Source: Segatella hominis (lineage in GTDB: Bacteria; Bacteroidota; Bacteroidia; Bacteroidales; Bacteroidaceae). Taken from it: a DNA stretch of 64,000 bases. The notes below the pieces were generated by a model that had not been told where the DNA came from, did not search any database, and was given only the letters and a program-made list of their open reading frames with translations. Position numbers and translations under genes: made by a program. The stretch covers positions 1,859,501 to 1,923,500 of the forward strand of contig NZ_CP137559.1 in NCBI RefSeq assembly GCF_019249725.2, read 5' to 3'. This document shows, piece by piece, positions 27,800-36,321 of the stretch. The stretch's first letter is position 1, and each line of letters opens with the position of its first letter.

Positions 27800-28261
27800 T
27801 TACTTGAGAGTATATAGTAACTCCGAATTGCAATTATTGAAATAATCGTTAGCTGCTTCATACTCACATTGTATACCATTGAACAAATCAACATGTCCGG
27901 TGGCATCGCTCCAATTACAATCATTAAAGACGATAACGCCTTTTTTGCCTTTGAAGCTATTTGCAGTAGAACCTTTCAAAGGAGTACCTCCTATATGTTT
28001 TATGATAAATTTCTTCATATCAGACACACGATAGAGATACCATTTTTTATCAGCACCAGAAGAAACGGCCCCATCGGATGGTGATATTGGTACTCCTGAA
28101 TAGTTGAAAGCATATGACAATCTGATAGCGCATCCGTTTTTAAACACTTCAGATTTTATATTCTCTCCAACTTTTCCACCAATGAATGTTCCTAATTGAG
28201 CAACACTTTTATCCTTTACTTTAGCAAAATTTGAACTTAATGTTTTATACGTTAATGCCAT
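27800..28261 (-). CDS. Type VI secretion amidase effector Tae4
   Basis: Tae4 enzymes are T6SS toxins that cut peptidoglycan cross-links in the periplasm of rival cells. The 153 residues follow the family closely: SVAQLGTFIGGKVGENI, the catalytic cysteine C44 in NGCAIRLSYAFN, SGADKKWYLYRVSDM, GKKGVIVF and the catalytic histidine H123 in TGHVDLFNG. There is no signal peptide, as expected for a T6SS cargo. No T6SS structural gene lies in the window, so the machine must be elsewhere. It sits between two copies of repeat B. A possible -7 box (minus-strand TACCTTTG, 28580-28587) lies about 320 bp upstream. Confidence 0.93.
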   Translation of the reverse strand: MALTYKTLSSNFAKVKDKSVAQLGTFIGGKVGENIKSEVFKNGCAIRLSYAFNYSGVPISPSDGAVSSGADKKWYLYRVSDMKKFIIKHIGGTPLKGSTANSFKGKKGVIVFNDCNWSDATGHVDLFNGIQCEYEAANDYFNNCNSELLYTLK

Positions 28262-28438
28262 TGTCGCTTACGTTTAAGTCCCTTTTAATCCATGCGGCTT
28301 AGCCGGGACTGTTGGCTGAGTCGTATCATTCAAAATTCATTAATATCAAATACAAACATCATGCCTATTTTATTTGGGAAATTTTATAATGTCAAAGTGT
28401 CAGTCTAAACAACTTTAAGCTATCAGTACTGAATGCAA

Positions 28439-28485
28439 CTTTTATAACCACAACTCGCAGTTCCATTTTTTATCGCACAGTCCAA
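28439..28485. repeat. Direct repeat A, copy 2
   Basis: This matches 26666-26711. Here it runs straight into repeat B and forms the base of the large foldback. Confidence 0.85.
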
Positions 28486-28813
28486 AAACTTCCGTGAAGT
28501 TTCTATTTTCATTTGCCGCTCTGATTTTCTTTCCTCCACAGGGTCTTTCCTTTTGGCATCAACCGTTATCGTGCAGGTGCAAAGGTATGGCAGCGGGCTT
28601 TGGAAATAAAAGGTCGAGCCTTCGGTTTTCGAAAAAATCTCCACACCGTTGGGTAGTATTTTTCCGAAAAACCTTGTATTTCCAGCCTCGCCGCCCTTGA
28701 AAGGCACCTGAAACGAAACGACCGATGCGACAGGAAGACGCAAAAAAAATGTCGGAAAAGGGAGCGACAAAAAGGTGAAGAAACGAGAACTTCCCTTCAG
28801 CTCCTGGAACCGC
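28457..28813. repeat. Giant imperfect foldback of about 357 bp
   Basis: At least twenty short stems nest in register around a centre near 28648. The clearest are GTTCCA 28460-28465 with 28805-28810, GAAGTT 28496-28501 with 28788-28793, CGCTC 28517-28521 with 28762-28766, GTCTT 28543-28547 with 28735-28739, GCATC 28556-28560 with 28724-28728, CAGGTGC 28574-28580 with 28704-28710, GGAAATA 28602-28608 with 28677-28683, TTTTCG 28626-28631 with 28665-28670 and AAAAAT 28633-28638 with 28658-28663. No gene is supported inside. Confidence 0.85.
28472..28608. repeat. Direct repeat B, copy 2 (137 bp)
   Basis: This is the second copy of the repeat at 27072-27208 and forms most of the left arm of the foldback at 28457-28813. 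A minus-strand TACCTTTG at 28580-28587 points toward tae4. Confidence 0.9.
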
Positions 28814-28836
28814 AAATAAATTTAATTCAAGGCTAT

Positions 28837-29052
28837 ATGACAACAAACATCAATATAACACAGACTTGGTGGAGATTGTTCTCCGCAGTCGGCTCAACCC
28901 TCATCACTTTGGTGGCTTGGTTGGGATATATGGCTCTCTGCATGGTCGGTGAAGTCATATTGGGAATTGTGAAGTTCATCTTCGGCATCATCATTTCCAT
29001 TCTTTCTATGGTGGTACTGATTGGAACATTCATTTGGTTATTGACACTTTAA
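28837..29052 (+). CDS. Small membrane protein of the conjugative element
   Basis: The 71 residues are almost wholly hydrophobic after about residue 12, with two likely membrane helices separated by a short turn and no charged soluble domain. I do not recognise a family. It begins a run of five short-spaced plus-strand genes ending with a PcfJ-like protein, so it is probably part of that accessory operon. Confidence 0.6.
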   Translation: MTTNINITQTWWRLFSAVGSTLITLVAWLGYMALCMVGEVILGIVKFIFGIIISILSMVVLIGTFIWLLTL

Positions 29053-29064
29053 GCATACAAGAAT

Positions 29065-29289
29065 ATGGGAACAAAAAGACATTCAAAGACTGCATCACAG
29101 CAGTGCAGATATTATGAGGTGGACAACATCTTTGAGTATATGGTGGACACATACATCAATGGTAACATCACATCATTCAAGGACATTTACCGAGAGTTGA
29201 ACAAGGACGCAAGGCGTGATTTTGTGGACTTCATCTTCAACGAGGTGAACCCTAAATACACGATTGAGCTAATCAAGCAAACCATTTAA
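29065..29289 (+). CDS. Small hypothetical protein
   Basis: This 74-residue soluble, charged protein lies 12 bp after the membrane gene. Its predicted content is mainly helical, with the segment DNIFEYMVDTYINGNITSFKDIYRELNKDARRDF resembling conserved small proteins of Bacteroides conjugative transposons. No catalytic motif is visible and the function is unknown. It is kept as a gene because of tight spacing and coding-like composition. Confidence 0.6.
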   Translation: MGTKRHSKTASQQCRYYEVDNIFEYMVDTYINGNITSFKDIYRELNKDARRDFVDFIFNEVNPKYTIELIKQTI

Positions 29290-29301
29290 TGAGCAAGCGA
29301 T

Positions 29302-29541
29302 ATGAACAGAAGCATTGAAGCAATACCTACATGGGCACTCTGCTACATCATCAATGGCGATGCAAGCGGACTGACTGACGAGGAAGTCCGTATGGTGGAC
29401 GAAGCCATACGCAAGAACAATATTGAGATAGTAAGTCCGAGATACAACGAGGACATGTGCACAGAACCTTACTTCAGCCATTATCCGTTCTTCGGACTGC
29501 CTACAGAAGTTGAGGACTGCGACATCATCTATCATGAGTAA
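29302..29541 (+). CDS. Small hypothetical protein (DUF6926-like)
   Basis: This 79-residue acidic protein lies 12 bp after the previous gene. The N-terminus (AIPTWALCYIINGDASGLTDEE) and the C-terminal FFGLPTEVEDCDIIYHE are recognisable from small proteins of Bacteroidales mobile elements. The family name is from memory. No function is known. Its place before pcfK/pcfJ-like genes suggests an accessory role in the element. Confidence 0.6.
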   Translation: MNRSIEAIPTWALCYIINGDASGLTDEEVRMVDEAIRKNNIEIVSPRYNEDMCTEPYFSHYPFFGLPTEVEDCDIIYHE

Positions 29542-29564
29542 CGAACCCTTTAACAACATCAGAT

Positions 29565-29990
29565 ATGAACACTACAGAATATTTCAAGAGAACCATACAA
29601 GCCTATTTGGAGGAGCGTGCTATGGAGGACGAACTCTTTGCAGCCAAGTATGACAACCCCGACAAGAACATAGACGATTGCGTCACCTATATCCTTAATT
29701 GGGTACAGAAGAGCGGTTGCAACGGCTTTTGCGATGACGAGATATATGGACAAGCCATCCACTACTACGAGGAGAAGGACATCGAGGTCGGCAAACCATT
29801 GAACTGCCAAGTGTCTGTCAACCACCACATCGAACTCACAGAAGAGGAGAAGGCACAGGCAAGACAGGAAGCCATCCGCCAATATCAGCAAGAGCAGATG
29901 AACAAGATGCGTAACCGAGATACCGCCAAGCGCACCTCACAGAGAGCAGACAACGAAATACACCAACCATCATTATTCGACACGTTATGA
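29565..29990 (+). CDS. PcfK-like protein
   Basis: This 141-residue protein resembles PcfK-like proteins of conjugative elements. The N-terminal half (EYFKRTIQAYLEERAMEDELFAAKYDNPDKNIDDCVTYILN) is helical, and a Gln/Arg-rich helix runs toward the C-terminus. PcfK has no proven role. It is nearly always paired with PcfJ, as here: the stop codon overlaps the ATG of the next gene (ATGA), so they are translationally coupled. Confidence 0.8.
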   Translation: MNTTEYFKRTIQAYLEERAMEDELFAAKYDNPDKNIDDCVTYILNWVQKSGCNGFCDDEIYGQAIHYYEEKDIEVGKPLNCQVSVNHHIELTEEEKAQARQEAIRQYQQEQMNKMRNRDTAKRTSQRADNEIHQPSLFDTL

Positions 29991-31264
29991 AACCAAGAAC
30001 GAAATATCAGAAGCAAGTCGTAACCTCAAACAAGGGGTTACGACCTATCAAGGGAGCGCAAATGCAATGGGCATTCCGTGAGTGTCTTGACCACTATGCC
30101 TTTCAGTTGAAGCACGGACAGACCACCTGCATGGACTGCGGACACACTTGGACTACGGACGAGGATGCGGATAAATGTGTCTGTCCGAAGTGTAAGGCAA
30201 AGTTGGAAGTGCAGCGCACCAAGCGACAGAAGGCAATGTCTTCTACCTATTTCTGTGTACTCACCGAGCGTAAGGGACTGCAACTCATGCGAGCATATCA
30301 GATGAAAGCCTATTACCGCAAGGGACAAAAGGCAGACATCTATTGTTGGGAGGTGGCACGCTATTGGATGAACGAGAAAGGCAAGGTGGAGGTTATGGCA
30401 CGCAAGCGCACAATGGGTATCTATATGGACACGTTCTGCTACGACTCCGACATTGAACTGCGCAAAGACAACACCACCTATCAGCATATTGCTTCATTTC
30501 CGGTCTGCCCCGATATGAAAGTCATTCCTCAGATATGGCGCAACGGCTTTGACGGAGCGTTTCACGGCATCGAACCGCTTACATTGTTCAAGGCGATGCT
30601 GACAGACCACCGCATCGAAACGATGATGAAACAATGTCGTTACGGACACGTCCGCCACTTCATAGACCACCCACGGCACTTGGAAACTTGTTGGAATGCC
30701 TACAAGATAGCCAACCGCAACCATTACCTTATTACAGACATCGGCAAATGGGCGGACTACATCTGTATGTTGGTGGAAATGGGCAAGGACATCAGAAGTC
30801 CACATTACATTTGCCCCGACAACCTTGAAGCCGAGCACGACAGAATATCCGAGAAAATCAGAGCAAAGAAAGAAAAGGAGCGCACCGAGGAGGAGATACG
30901 CAAGGCATTGAAGAACGAGGACAAATTCAAGGAAATGAAGAGCCGTTTCTTCGGTTTGATGTTCACGGACGGCAATATCGTGGTGAGAATGCTTGAAAGC
31001 GTCAGGGAGCACGTTCTTGAGGGTAAGGCGATGCACCATTGCGTAGGCAGCGGTACAAACTACTCACTCAATCCCGACTGCATCATCTTCTCTGCAAGAA
31101 TAGCCGAACAAAGAGTTGAAACAGTGGAGTTTTCACTCGAACAGATGAAAGTCGTACAATGCCACGGACTACAGAACAAGGACACCGAACAACATGCAGA
31201 CATCATCAACTTGGTGAACAGCAATGCAAGACTTATAGAGCAGCGTATGGTTGCAACGACATGA
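29987..31264 (+). CDS. PcfJ-like protein
   Basis: This 425-residue PcfJ-domain protein is typical of conjugative elements in Firmicutes and Bacteroidota. A zinc-ribbon-like region lies near residues 45-70 (CMDCGH then CVCPKC). The conserved C-terminal half includes EGKAMHHCVGSG and a terminal motif VVQCHGLQNKD, which are the most conserved PcfJ segments. Its molecular function is unknown. It overlaps pcfK by 4 bp and converges with the lysozyme-like gene across a terminator. Confidence 0.85.
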   Translation: MKPRTKYQKQVVTSNKGLRPIKGAQMQWAFRECLDHYAFQLKHGQTTCMDCGHTWTTDEDADKCVCPKCKAKLEVQRTKRQKAMSSTYFCVLTERKGLQLMRAYQMKAYYRKGQKADIYCWEVARYWMNEKGKVEVMARKRTMGIYMDTFCYDSDIELRKDNTTYQHIASFPVCPDMKVIPQIWRNGFDGAFHGIEPLTLFKAMLTDHRIETMMKQCRYGHVRHFIDHPRHLETCWNAYKIANRNHYLITDIGKWADYICMLVEMGKDIRSPHYICPDNLEAEHDRISEKIRAKKEKERTEEEIRKALKNEDKFKEMKSRFFGLMFTDGNIVVRMLESVREHVLEGKAMHHCVGSGTNYSLNPDCIIFSARIAEQRVETVEFSLEQMKVVQCHGLQNKDTEQHADIINLVNSNARLIEQRMVATT

Positions 31265-31383
31265 AATCCATATCGGCGGAGCGATGAAAATTCGTTCCGC
31301 CACTTTCTTTCATGAGCCGAGGAGCGGAAAAGAAAGTGGCAAAGAAACCGTCTTTTCCTTATCTGCGATGCTTGCAAAGAACA

Positions 31384-31420
31384 AAGGACAGCCCCCAATC
31401 AAAAGGACTGTCCTATTTTA
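31384..31420. terminator. Terminator between pcfJ-like and lysozyme-like genes
   Basis: AGGACAG (31385-31391) and CTGTCCT (31408-31414) form a stem with a T-rich right flank, between convergent genes. Confidence 0.7.
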
Positions 31421-31432
31421 TAAAACCTTATT

Positions 31433-31918
31433 CTATGGAGTAAACAAGAGCAGATACTCCATTTTTCTTCTTCGCTCGATGGAAGGCACTATCTTTCCAT
31501 TCCACCTTTTGAAGTCCACATAATCACGATAGATGTTTCTGTTGCCACTTCGCATCTTGGAATACATCCGGCTTTTCATCACCTTTCCACATCCCACATT
31601 GTAGGCAAGTGCAGCCAAGAGCAGCGAGTCACGACCGAAACCACGGAACATGGCGCAAAGCTTTCTGAGGTCAGAGCGCAGCAAGGCATCGGCTTGCCGT
31701 TCCGTCATTTTTGGAGAGAACCGCTCGCAAGGCAACAGCTTGTGCCCATATCCGACATAAGGATGATGCTTCGGTCCATGCAGACCCTCGTACTTCTTGA
31801 TGCAGGCGACAGCCAACTCAAAACGTGACACATGACAAACTCGCTTTATCGCCCCTTGCGTCTGGGCAGACAAGCTGCCCGACACAAGAAGTAAGGCTAA
31901 CAATATCATCAACCTCAT
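31433..31918 (-). CDS. Lysozyme-like peptidoglycan hydrolase of the tra region
   Basis: This 161-residue exported protein has a signal peptide (to about LSAQ). The body resembles phage-type lysozymes (GH24-like): a glutamate in KKYEGLHG and the PYVGYGHK active-site loop, then the TERQADALLRSDL helix and ALAYNVGCG. It would open the cell wall locally for the mating apparatus. It overlaps the traQ stop by 4 bp, so it is the last gene of the tra operon. Confidence 0.85.
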   Translation of the reverse strand: MRLMILLALLLVSGSLSAQTQGAIKRVCHVSRFELAVACIKKYEGLHGPKHHPYVGYGHKLLPCERFSPKMTERQADALLRSDLRKLCAMFRGFGRDSLLLAALAYNVGCGKVMKSRMYSKMRSGNRNIYRDYVDFKRWNGKIVPSIERRRKMEYLLLFTP

Positions 31919-32397
31919 ACGCTACCGAGTTTGTTGGCACTTCTCGCAAACTCTTCCTCCTCATCAGTATCGTTGAAACTGAACTCCATTTCGTATGACT
32001 TGCCGAAGTTGTCCTCCACCACCACTGTCAGCGTCTGTGTCTCCGTACTTGCCGAAGTATAGTAAAGACGGAACTTCTCGTTCTCCAACAGATAGCGGTC
32101 GTTAGGCTGGAACACCGTTCCGTTCTCCATTCTCAGCGAGCCTTTTCCGTCATGCTGAAAATAGCGGATGGTATAGATGGTGCCGTCAAACTTGCCCTCC
32201 GCCTTCAACTCGCAGCGGATTTCAACGGTCTGTCCACGCACAATGTCCTTTGGTACAGGCATCGTCTCCACCTTGAAAGGATACGATTGCTGAATGTCCA
32301 GCTCATCGCTGCACGATGAAAGGATTACCGACAAGGCACACACGAAAAGGAATGCCAACACGCTCACTGATTTCTTGATTTTATTGTTCTTCTTCAT
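31915..32397 (-). CDS. traQ: Conjugative transfer protein TraQ (DUF3872)
   Basis: This 160-residue lipoprotein candidate has a signal sequence ending in a lipobox-like ILSSC, then an immunoglobulin-like beta domain with charged ends. It matches the TraQ family of Bacteroidales conjugative transposons. It lies between the primase gene traP and the lysozyme-like gene, which is the CTnDOT order. Its role in the mating channel is not known. Confidence 0.85.
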   Translation of the reverse strand: MKKNNKIKKSVSVLAFLFVCALSVILSSCSDELDIQQSYPFKVETMPVPKDIVRGQTVEIRCELKAEGKFDGTIYTIRYFQHDGKGSLRMENGTVFQPNDRYLLENEKFRLYYTSASTETQTLTVVVEDNFGKSYEMEFSFNDTDEEEEFARSANKLGSV

Positions 32398-32422
32398 TGT
32401 CTTGATGCTTTTTGAATGATTG

Positions 32423-33292
32423 TTACTTTCTTGTCTTATGGCTCATCAAGTACTCGTTCAAGTCCTTGTAGCCAGTGTATAGATGCGAATGGTCAATGAC
32501 CTTATCGCCATATCGCTTTTGCAATTCTACACAGGCATTCTCGCCTGCCTCGTCATTGTCCAAATGACAGTACACTTGTGCATAGCCATCCAAAAGATGA
32601 TGCACCTTTTGCATATTAGCCACCGAGTTGAGGATAATATGATCCTCACCACGACCTATGCCGAGAATTACGGCAGAGAGGAAATCCATAAAACCCTCGT
32701 ACAGATGGCAAACGTTGCTGTTCCTGCCAATGAGAGTGACGTCCTTTGGCGACACGCAACCTTTGAAGAAGCGGTTGCGTATCTCGTAGCCACCGCTGTT
32801 GTTCTTAAAACCGACAGCAAAGAACTGTTTGCCATTATATCGGTATTCCACCTGACAGCAGAAACGGCTCGCCACGTCAGCCGATATGCCACGCTCACGC
32901 AAGTACTGCCTGAGAGCAGGATGACTCAAAGGCTTTTCCACAATATCACTAAAGGGATTGCCTTTCGCCTTCACAGCCTTTTCCGCTATCCTTTGATAAT
33001 GCGGAAACGATGTCGGGAAGCTGCCACCAAGTGTTTCTGATATGAACTTGGCTTGCGCCACAAACTCATTGCTGTTGATGAACTCCCCTGCGAGGTTGAA
33101 GATGTCACCACCTCTGGCGACGCCATAGTCATACCAGACATTCTTGTCCGTTGATACCCGAAGCGAAGGATTGCGGTCGTTGCGGTATGGCGCATGATAC
33201 CAAAGTCCCGAAGCCTTGTGCTTGACAGGCTCAATGCCGAGAATATAGAGAAAGTCCACAATAGGCACTTGTTTGATTTCATTGATGTCCAT
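32423..33292 (-). CDS. traP: TraP, DNA primase-like protein
   Basis: The 289-residue protein looks like a compact CHC2/TOPRIM primase, which would prime the complementary strand after single-strand transfer. The N-terminal region (VDFLYILGIEPVKHKASGLWYHAPYRNDRNPSLRV) is CHC2-like, though the classic zinc cysteines are not obvious. The TOPRIM domain has HLYEGFMDFLSAVI and HLDNDEAGENA. It is 12 bp from traO. Position and motifs agree with TraP of CTnDOT. Confidence 0.87.
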   Translation of the reverse strand: MDINEIKQVPIVDFLYILGIEPVKHKASGLWYHAPYRNDRNPSLRVSTDKNVWYDYGVARGGDIFNLAGEFINSNEFVAQAKFISETLGGSFPTSFPHYQRIAEKAVKAKGNPFSDIVEKPLSHPALRQYLRERGISADVASRFCCQVEYRYNGKQFFAVGFKNNSGGYEIRNRFFKGCVSPKDVTLIGRNSNVCHLYEGFMDFLSAVILGIGRGEDHIILNSVANMQKVHHLLDGYAQVYCHLDNDEAGENACVELQKRYGDKVIDHSHLYTGYKDLNEYLMSHKTRK

Positions 33293-33304
33293 AGGCTCAC
33301 TGTT

Positions 33305-33886
33305 TTAGTTGATGATGAACTTCATGCCAATACCAAACTGCGTGTGGAAATGTCCCGTGCTGTTGCCCCAAACAAGCCTTTCCTTAACGGAAGCGGTCAA
33401 AGCTATTGCATCCGACAGGTATATTTCCGTTTCCAATGCCACGGCACCGCCATAGATAAACGCTCCCTTGTTCTGCAAGGTCGCTCCGTCCGACATGGTT
33501 CTCTTGCCCCAGTTTACGGACTCATAGCCAGCCAGTGCCGTACCTCCGATATAGAACAGCACTGTCTTGCTGTTGTCGGAAAGGAAGTTGTAGGAATAAC
33601 CGAACTCGCCCGTCATTTGTGCCATTGGAACGGAAGTTTCACGGTAAGGCTGATGTACTTGCAGATATTCCGCCCCATACGTCCACTTGTCACCACCCTT
33701 GGTATAGCTCGAAAGTCCGAGACCTGCATAATAGCCAGCCTTGCAGGACTTCTTGCCGTTATATACTCCGTCAGCCATGCCGACCTTCACCTCGATGCCT
33801 TTCATCTGAGGAAGGCATCGTTGGGCGAATGCCTGCCCTGCGGTGAGGGCAAGCAACGCCATGATTGCAATGTTTCTTCTTTTCAT
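33305..33886 (-). CDS. traO: Conjugative transfer protein TraO
   Basis: This 193-residue exported protein has a signal peptide ending near AFAQ and a beta-strand-rich body with alternating aromatic residues (SYTKGGDKWTYGAEYLQ, FYIGGTALAGYESV), ending in FHTQFGIGMKFIIN. This fits a small outer-membrane barrel, as proposed for TraO. It is 3 bp after traN. The size and place match the family. Confidence 0.88.
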   Translation of the reverse strand: MKRRNIAIMALLALTAGQAFAQRCLPQMKGIEVKVGMADGVYNGKKSCKAGYYAGLGLSSYTKGGDKWTYGAEYLQVHQPYRETSVPMAQMTGEFGYSYNFLSDNSKTVLFYIGGTALAGYESVNWGKRTMSDGATLQNKGAFIYGGAVALETEIYLSDAIALTASVKERLVWGNSTGHFHTQFGIGMKFIIN

Positions 33887-33889
33887 CCG

Positions 33890-34918
33890 TTACTTCACGC
33901 TAAGTTCGTTGATTGTCAAAGCTCGCACCAAGTCACTGTTCTCCACGACAAACGACTGATGGCGACCGCCTTCCTTCTCGTTCATCTCCACGACAAGTTC
34001 CTTGTCGTCAGGAATGGTAAATTTCGGCAAGCAGAACACCGTCTGCTCCGTTTTCTTGCCAGCCACACGCACCACATAGTTGTAGGCACGGACAGGAAGA
34101 AGCACCTGCTCCTGAATGGCGGTTCGCTTCGCCACCTTCTTGTCCACCACCTTGAACGTGATATAGTCCACGTCAAACGGCACGTTGCTCTGGTTCTTGA
34201 TTTCTGTGTGGAAATACAGCAAGTCGCTGTGTACATAGATGCCCTTCAAAAGATACTGGATTCCGAAACGCTTGCTGCCGATGTGCTTCACCTTGCGCTT
34301 GTTCTCCTTATGGATTGACTTCATGATGAGGTGTACCAGCATGGGACTTTCCTTGCCCAACTCCTTGAGATAAATCTCCTGCGCATTGTTCGGACGGTTC
34401 ACCACCTCACCGTCATGGATGAAGTCCGCCATCTCGATATTGAGCATGAGCGGTTCCTTGGCATACTTCACATTGAAGGTGTAGAATGAGCCATCCTCCG
34501 TGATGACGCTCATATTGGTCTCCTTTTTGAAATTCTTCACGGCTGCTTTTACACGGATAACATTCTCCGCACCGTCCGCCTTGCCGGCTATCAAATCCTC
34601 TGAACCCAAGTCAACGTACTTGACAGAGGCAGGAAAGAGAATATGAACCGTCTTGTCATAAGTCACTTCCAAACCATGAGGTGGAATCATGCGGTCGAAG
34701 GTCAGCTTCTTGGTCAAGCCGTGATAGAGGTTGCTGTTCTCTTCCTTCTGCGGATACACCTCCTTGGTCAAGGTAAGTTTCTCTTCCTGGCCGGAAGAAA
34801 CATTGCTTACTTGCTCAGTCTTTACAGACTTCTGCGCTTTTTTCTTGCCTGTCTTCTGCGCTGATGCAGTGCAGGCTACACCCAGCATAAGGGCGAACAT
34901 GATTGTTGTCTTCTTCAT
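33890..34918 (-). CDS. traN: Conjugative transfer protein TraN (DUF4138)
   Basis: This 342-residue exported protein has a signal peptide ending near ASAQ, followed by a lysine-rich linker and the DUF4138 domain. The core contains VTYDKTVHILFPASVKYVDLG, and IKNQSNVPFDVDYITFKVVDKK lies toward the C-terminus. It is the VirB9-like component of the mating channel of Bacteroidales elements, expected in the periplasm or outer membrane. It lies between traM and traO as in CTnDOT. Confidence 0.9.
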   Translation of the reverse strand: MKKTTIMFALMLGVACTASAQKTGKKKAQKSVKTEQVSNVSSGQEEKLTLTKEVYPQKEENSNLYHGLTKKLTFDRMIPPHGLEVTYDKTVHILFPASVKYVDLGSEDLIAGKADGAENVIRVKAAVKNFKKETNMSVITEDGSFYTFNVKYAKEPLMLNIEMADFIHDGEVVNRPNNAQEIYLKELGKESPMLVHLIMKSIHKENKRKVKHIGSKRFGIQYLLKGIYVHSDLLYFHTEIKNQSNVPFDVDYITFKVVDKKVAKRTAIQEQVLLPVRAYNYVVRVAGKKTEQTVFCLPKFTIPDDKELVVEMNEKEGGRHQSFVVENSDLVRALTINELSVK

Positions 34919-34977
34919 TTTAGTTTGCTTTTAATTAAACTTTTGGATTAAGTGGTATAAATGTTGTTGCCTTTCGG

Positions 34978-36321
34978 CTAATCTTCCTCTTGGTAGAGCA
35001 TGACCCTGTAGCCAGCCTTCAGGTGTATCTTGACGGTACGCATCTTCTTGGAGATATACTGCGACACGCCTTGTATGACACCTTTTCCCAAGTCGGAGGC
35101 AAGTTGTGCCCCGGCATTGGAGGAAATGTTGATGCTGCTGTTCAGCGAGCTTCCCATGTTGGCACCCACTTCCTTGGCTGCGTCAACCTCCATCGACTTT
35201 GGGATGAAGATGCCCTCCTGACCGTCATTGTCATAGACTGCAAGCTCAATCGGTATAATCATGCCGTTGTGCTCAATGGACTTCAAGGCTATGGAAAGCC
35301 TTTCACCTTGCAATCGTGCCACTCCGACAATGACAGAATTTCGTGGTATCTCCCTATTGCCTACACGCATAGATTCCAACAATCTCAACCTTACTGCCTG
35401 TCCGTCCGTTATGGTCTGGTTGCCGTGGATGCAGGCAGAAATCGTGTTTTTGTCGGAAACACCACCTCTTCCGATGGCGGTATTGAATCTTGCCGAAGCC
35501 TTTTCCGAGTAAGAGGCGACAAACTCCTCGTTACTCATGGGGCGGTTCAAGGACGAGACTACACGCCTTTGCACTTGCCTTACAGGGGAAACCTTGGCTT
35601 TCTTGCCCTTGGTGAAAGCTTCCTTGTTTTCCTCTGTTGCAGTTTCTGCCGATGAAGGACTTGCCGCATTGGCATTTCCACCAGGCATGTACTTTGCCGC
35701 AAGTTGGTAGGACTTCTCCATAAGGGCAACTTGCTCATCCATATTGGAACGCTTGTTTTCCTGCTGCATCATGCTTGCCTCCAGCTCGTCAAGACGTTTC
35801 CTCAACTCAGCATCTTCGCTGCTTCCCCCTTGCTGTGGCTGTTCATAGAAACCGCCCAAGGTCGTGTTCAAGGTTTGGTATGCTTCGGCAGACGAGCGGA
35901 TGGCATCCGCCTCCTGTCTTTCCACTTTTGTTGGCTGCTGCCCAGACTGCATCAGGTCAAAATCCTTACCTTGACCGGATGCTGTGGAATCAATGCCTGG
36001 CATGTATTCTCCAAGGGTGTTCATTGCCCTGCTTTTTTCCCTTTGCTTATTGGCAAGATCCTCATTGGAGTATGCCTTGCGCTTGTCTGCCTCCACATCT
36101 GTCTTCTCCGCATCGGGCATTTCCATGTTGAATCCCTTGCTGCCTTTCTCACCCTCTGATGCCGACGGCTTGAAGATGAGCCATAACACCAATGCACAGA
36201 CGAGACACATGCACGGTATGGCAATCATCTTGTTGCGCTTGATACGCAGTTCCTCTGTTAAAGGTTTCTTTTCCTTTGGAGCCTTAGCCGGCTCCATCTT
36301 GTCATTCTTCTCCTTCTCCAT
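34978..36321 (-). CDS. traM: Conjugative transfer protein TraM
   Basis: This 447-residue protein corresponds to the VirB10-like channel component. A short cytoplasmic N-terminus rich in Lys and Pro precedes one membrane helix at about 33-50 (IPCMCLVCALVLWLIF), then a long flexible, partly coiled-coil periplasmic part and the conserved C-terminal domain (from about 255) with TITDGQAVRLRLLESMRVG and SIEHNGMIIPIELAVYDNDGQEG. It overlaps the traL end by 20 bp, showing tight coupling. Confidence 0.92.
   Translation of the reverse strand: MEKEKNDKMEPAKAPKEKKPLTEELRIKRNKMIAIPCMCLVCALVLWLIFKPSASEGEKGSKGFNMEMPDAEKTDVEADKRKAYSNEDLANKQREKSRAMNTLGEYMPGIDSTASGQGKDFDLMQSGQQPTKVERQEADAIRSSAEAYQTLNTTLGGFYEQPQQGGSSEDAELRKRLDELEASMMQQENKRSNMDEQVALMEKSYQLAAKYMPGGNANAASPSSAETATEENKEAFTKGKKAKVSPVRQVQRRVVSSLNRPMSNEEFVASYSEKASARFNTAIGRGGVSDKNTISACIHGNQTITDGQAVRLRLLESMRVGNREIPRNSVIVGVARLQGERLSIALKSIEHNGMIIPIELAVYDNDGQEGIFIPKSMEVDAAKEVGANMGSSLNSSINISSNAGAQLASDLGKGVIQGVSQYISKKMRTVKIHLKAGYRVMLYQEED

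Noticed and set aside
27800..28261. T6SS apparatus near tae4
   Set aside because: No Hcp, VgrG, TssB/C or ClpV gene is present in the window.
28423..28846. Frames of 130 and 95 codons over the giant foldback
   Set aside because: Overlap in several frames with no coding signature; the palindrome explains the open frames.
33194..34318. 374-codon plus-strand frame opposite traO/traN
   Set aside because: Antisense shadow of the tra genes, without a family match.
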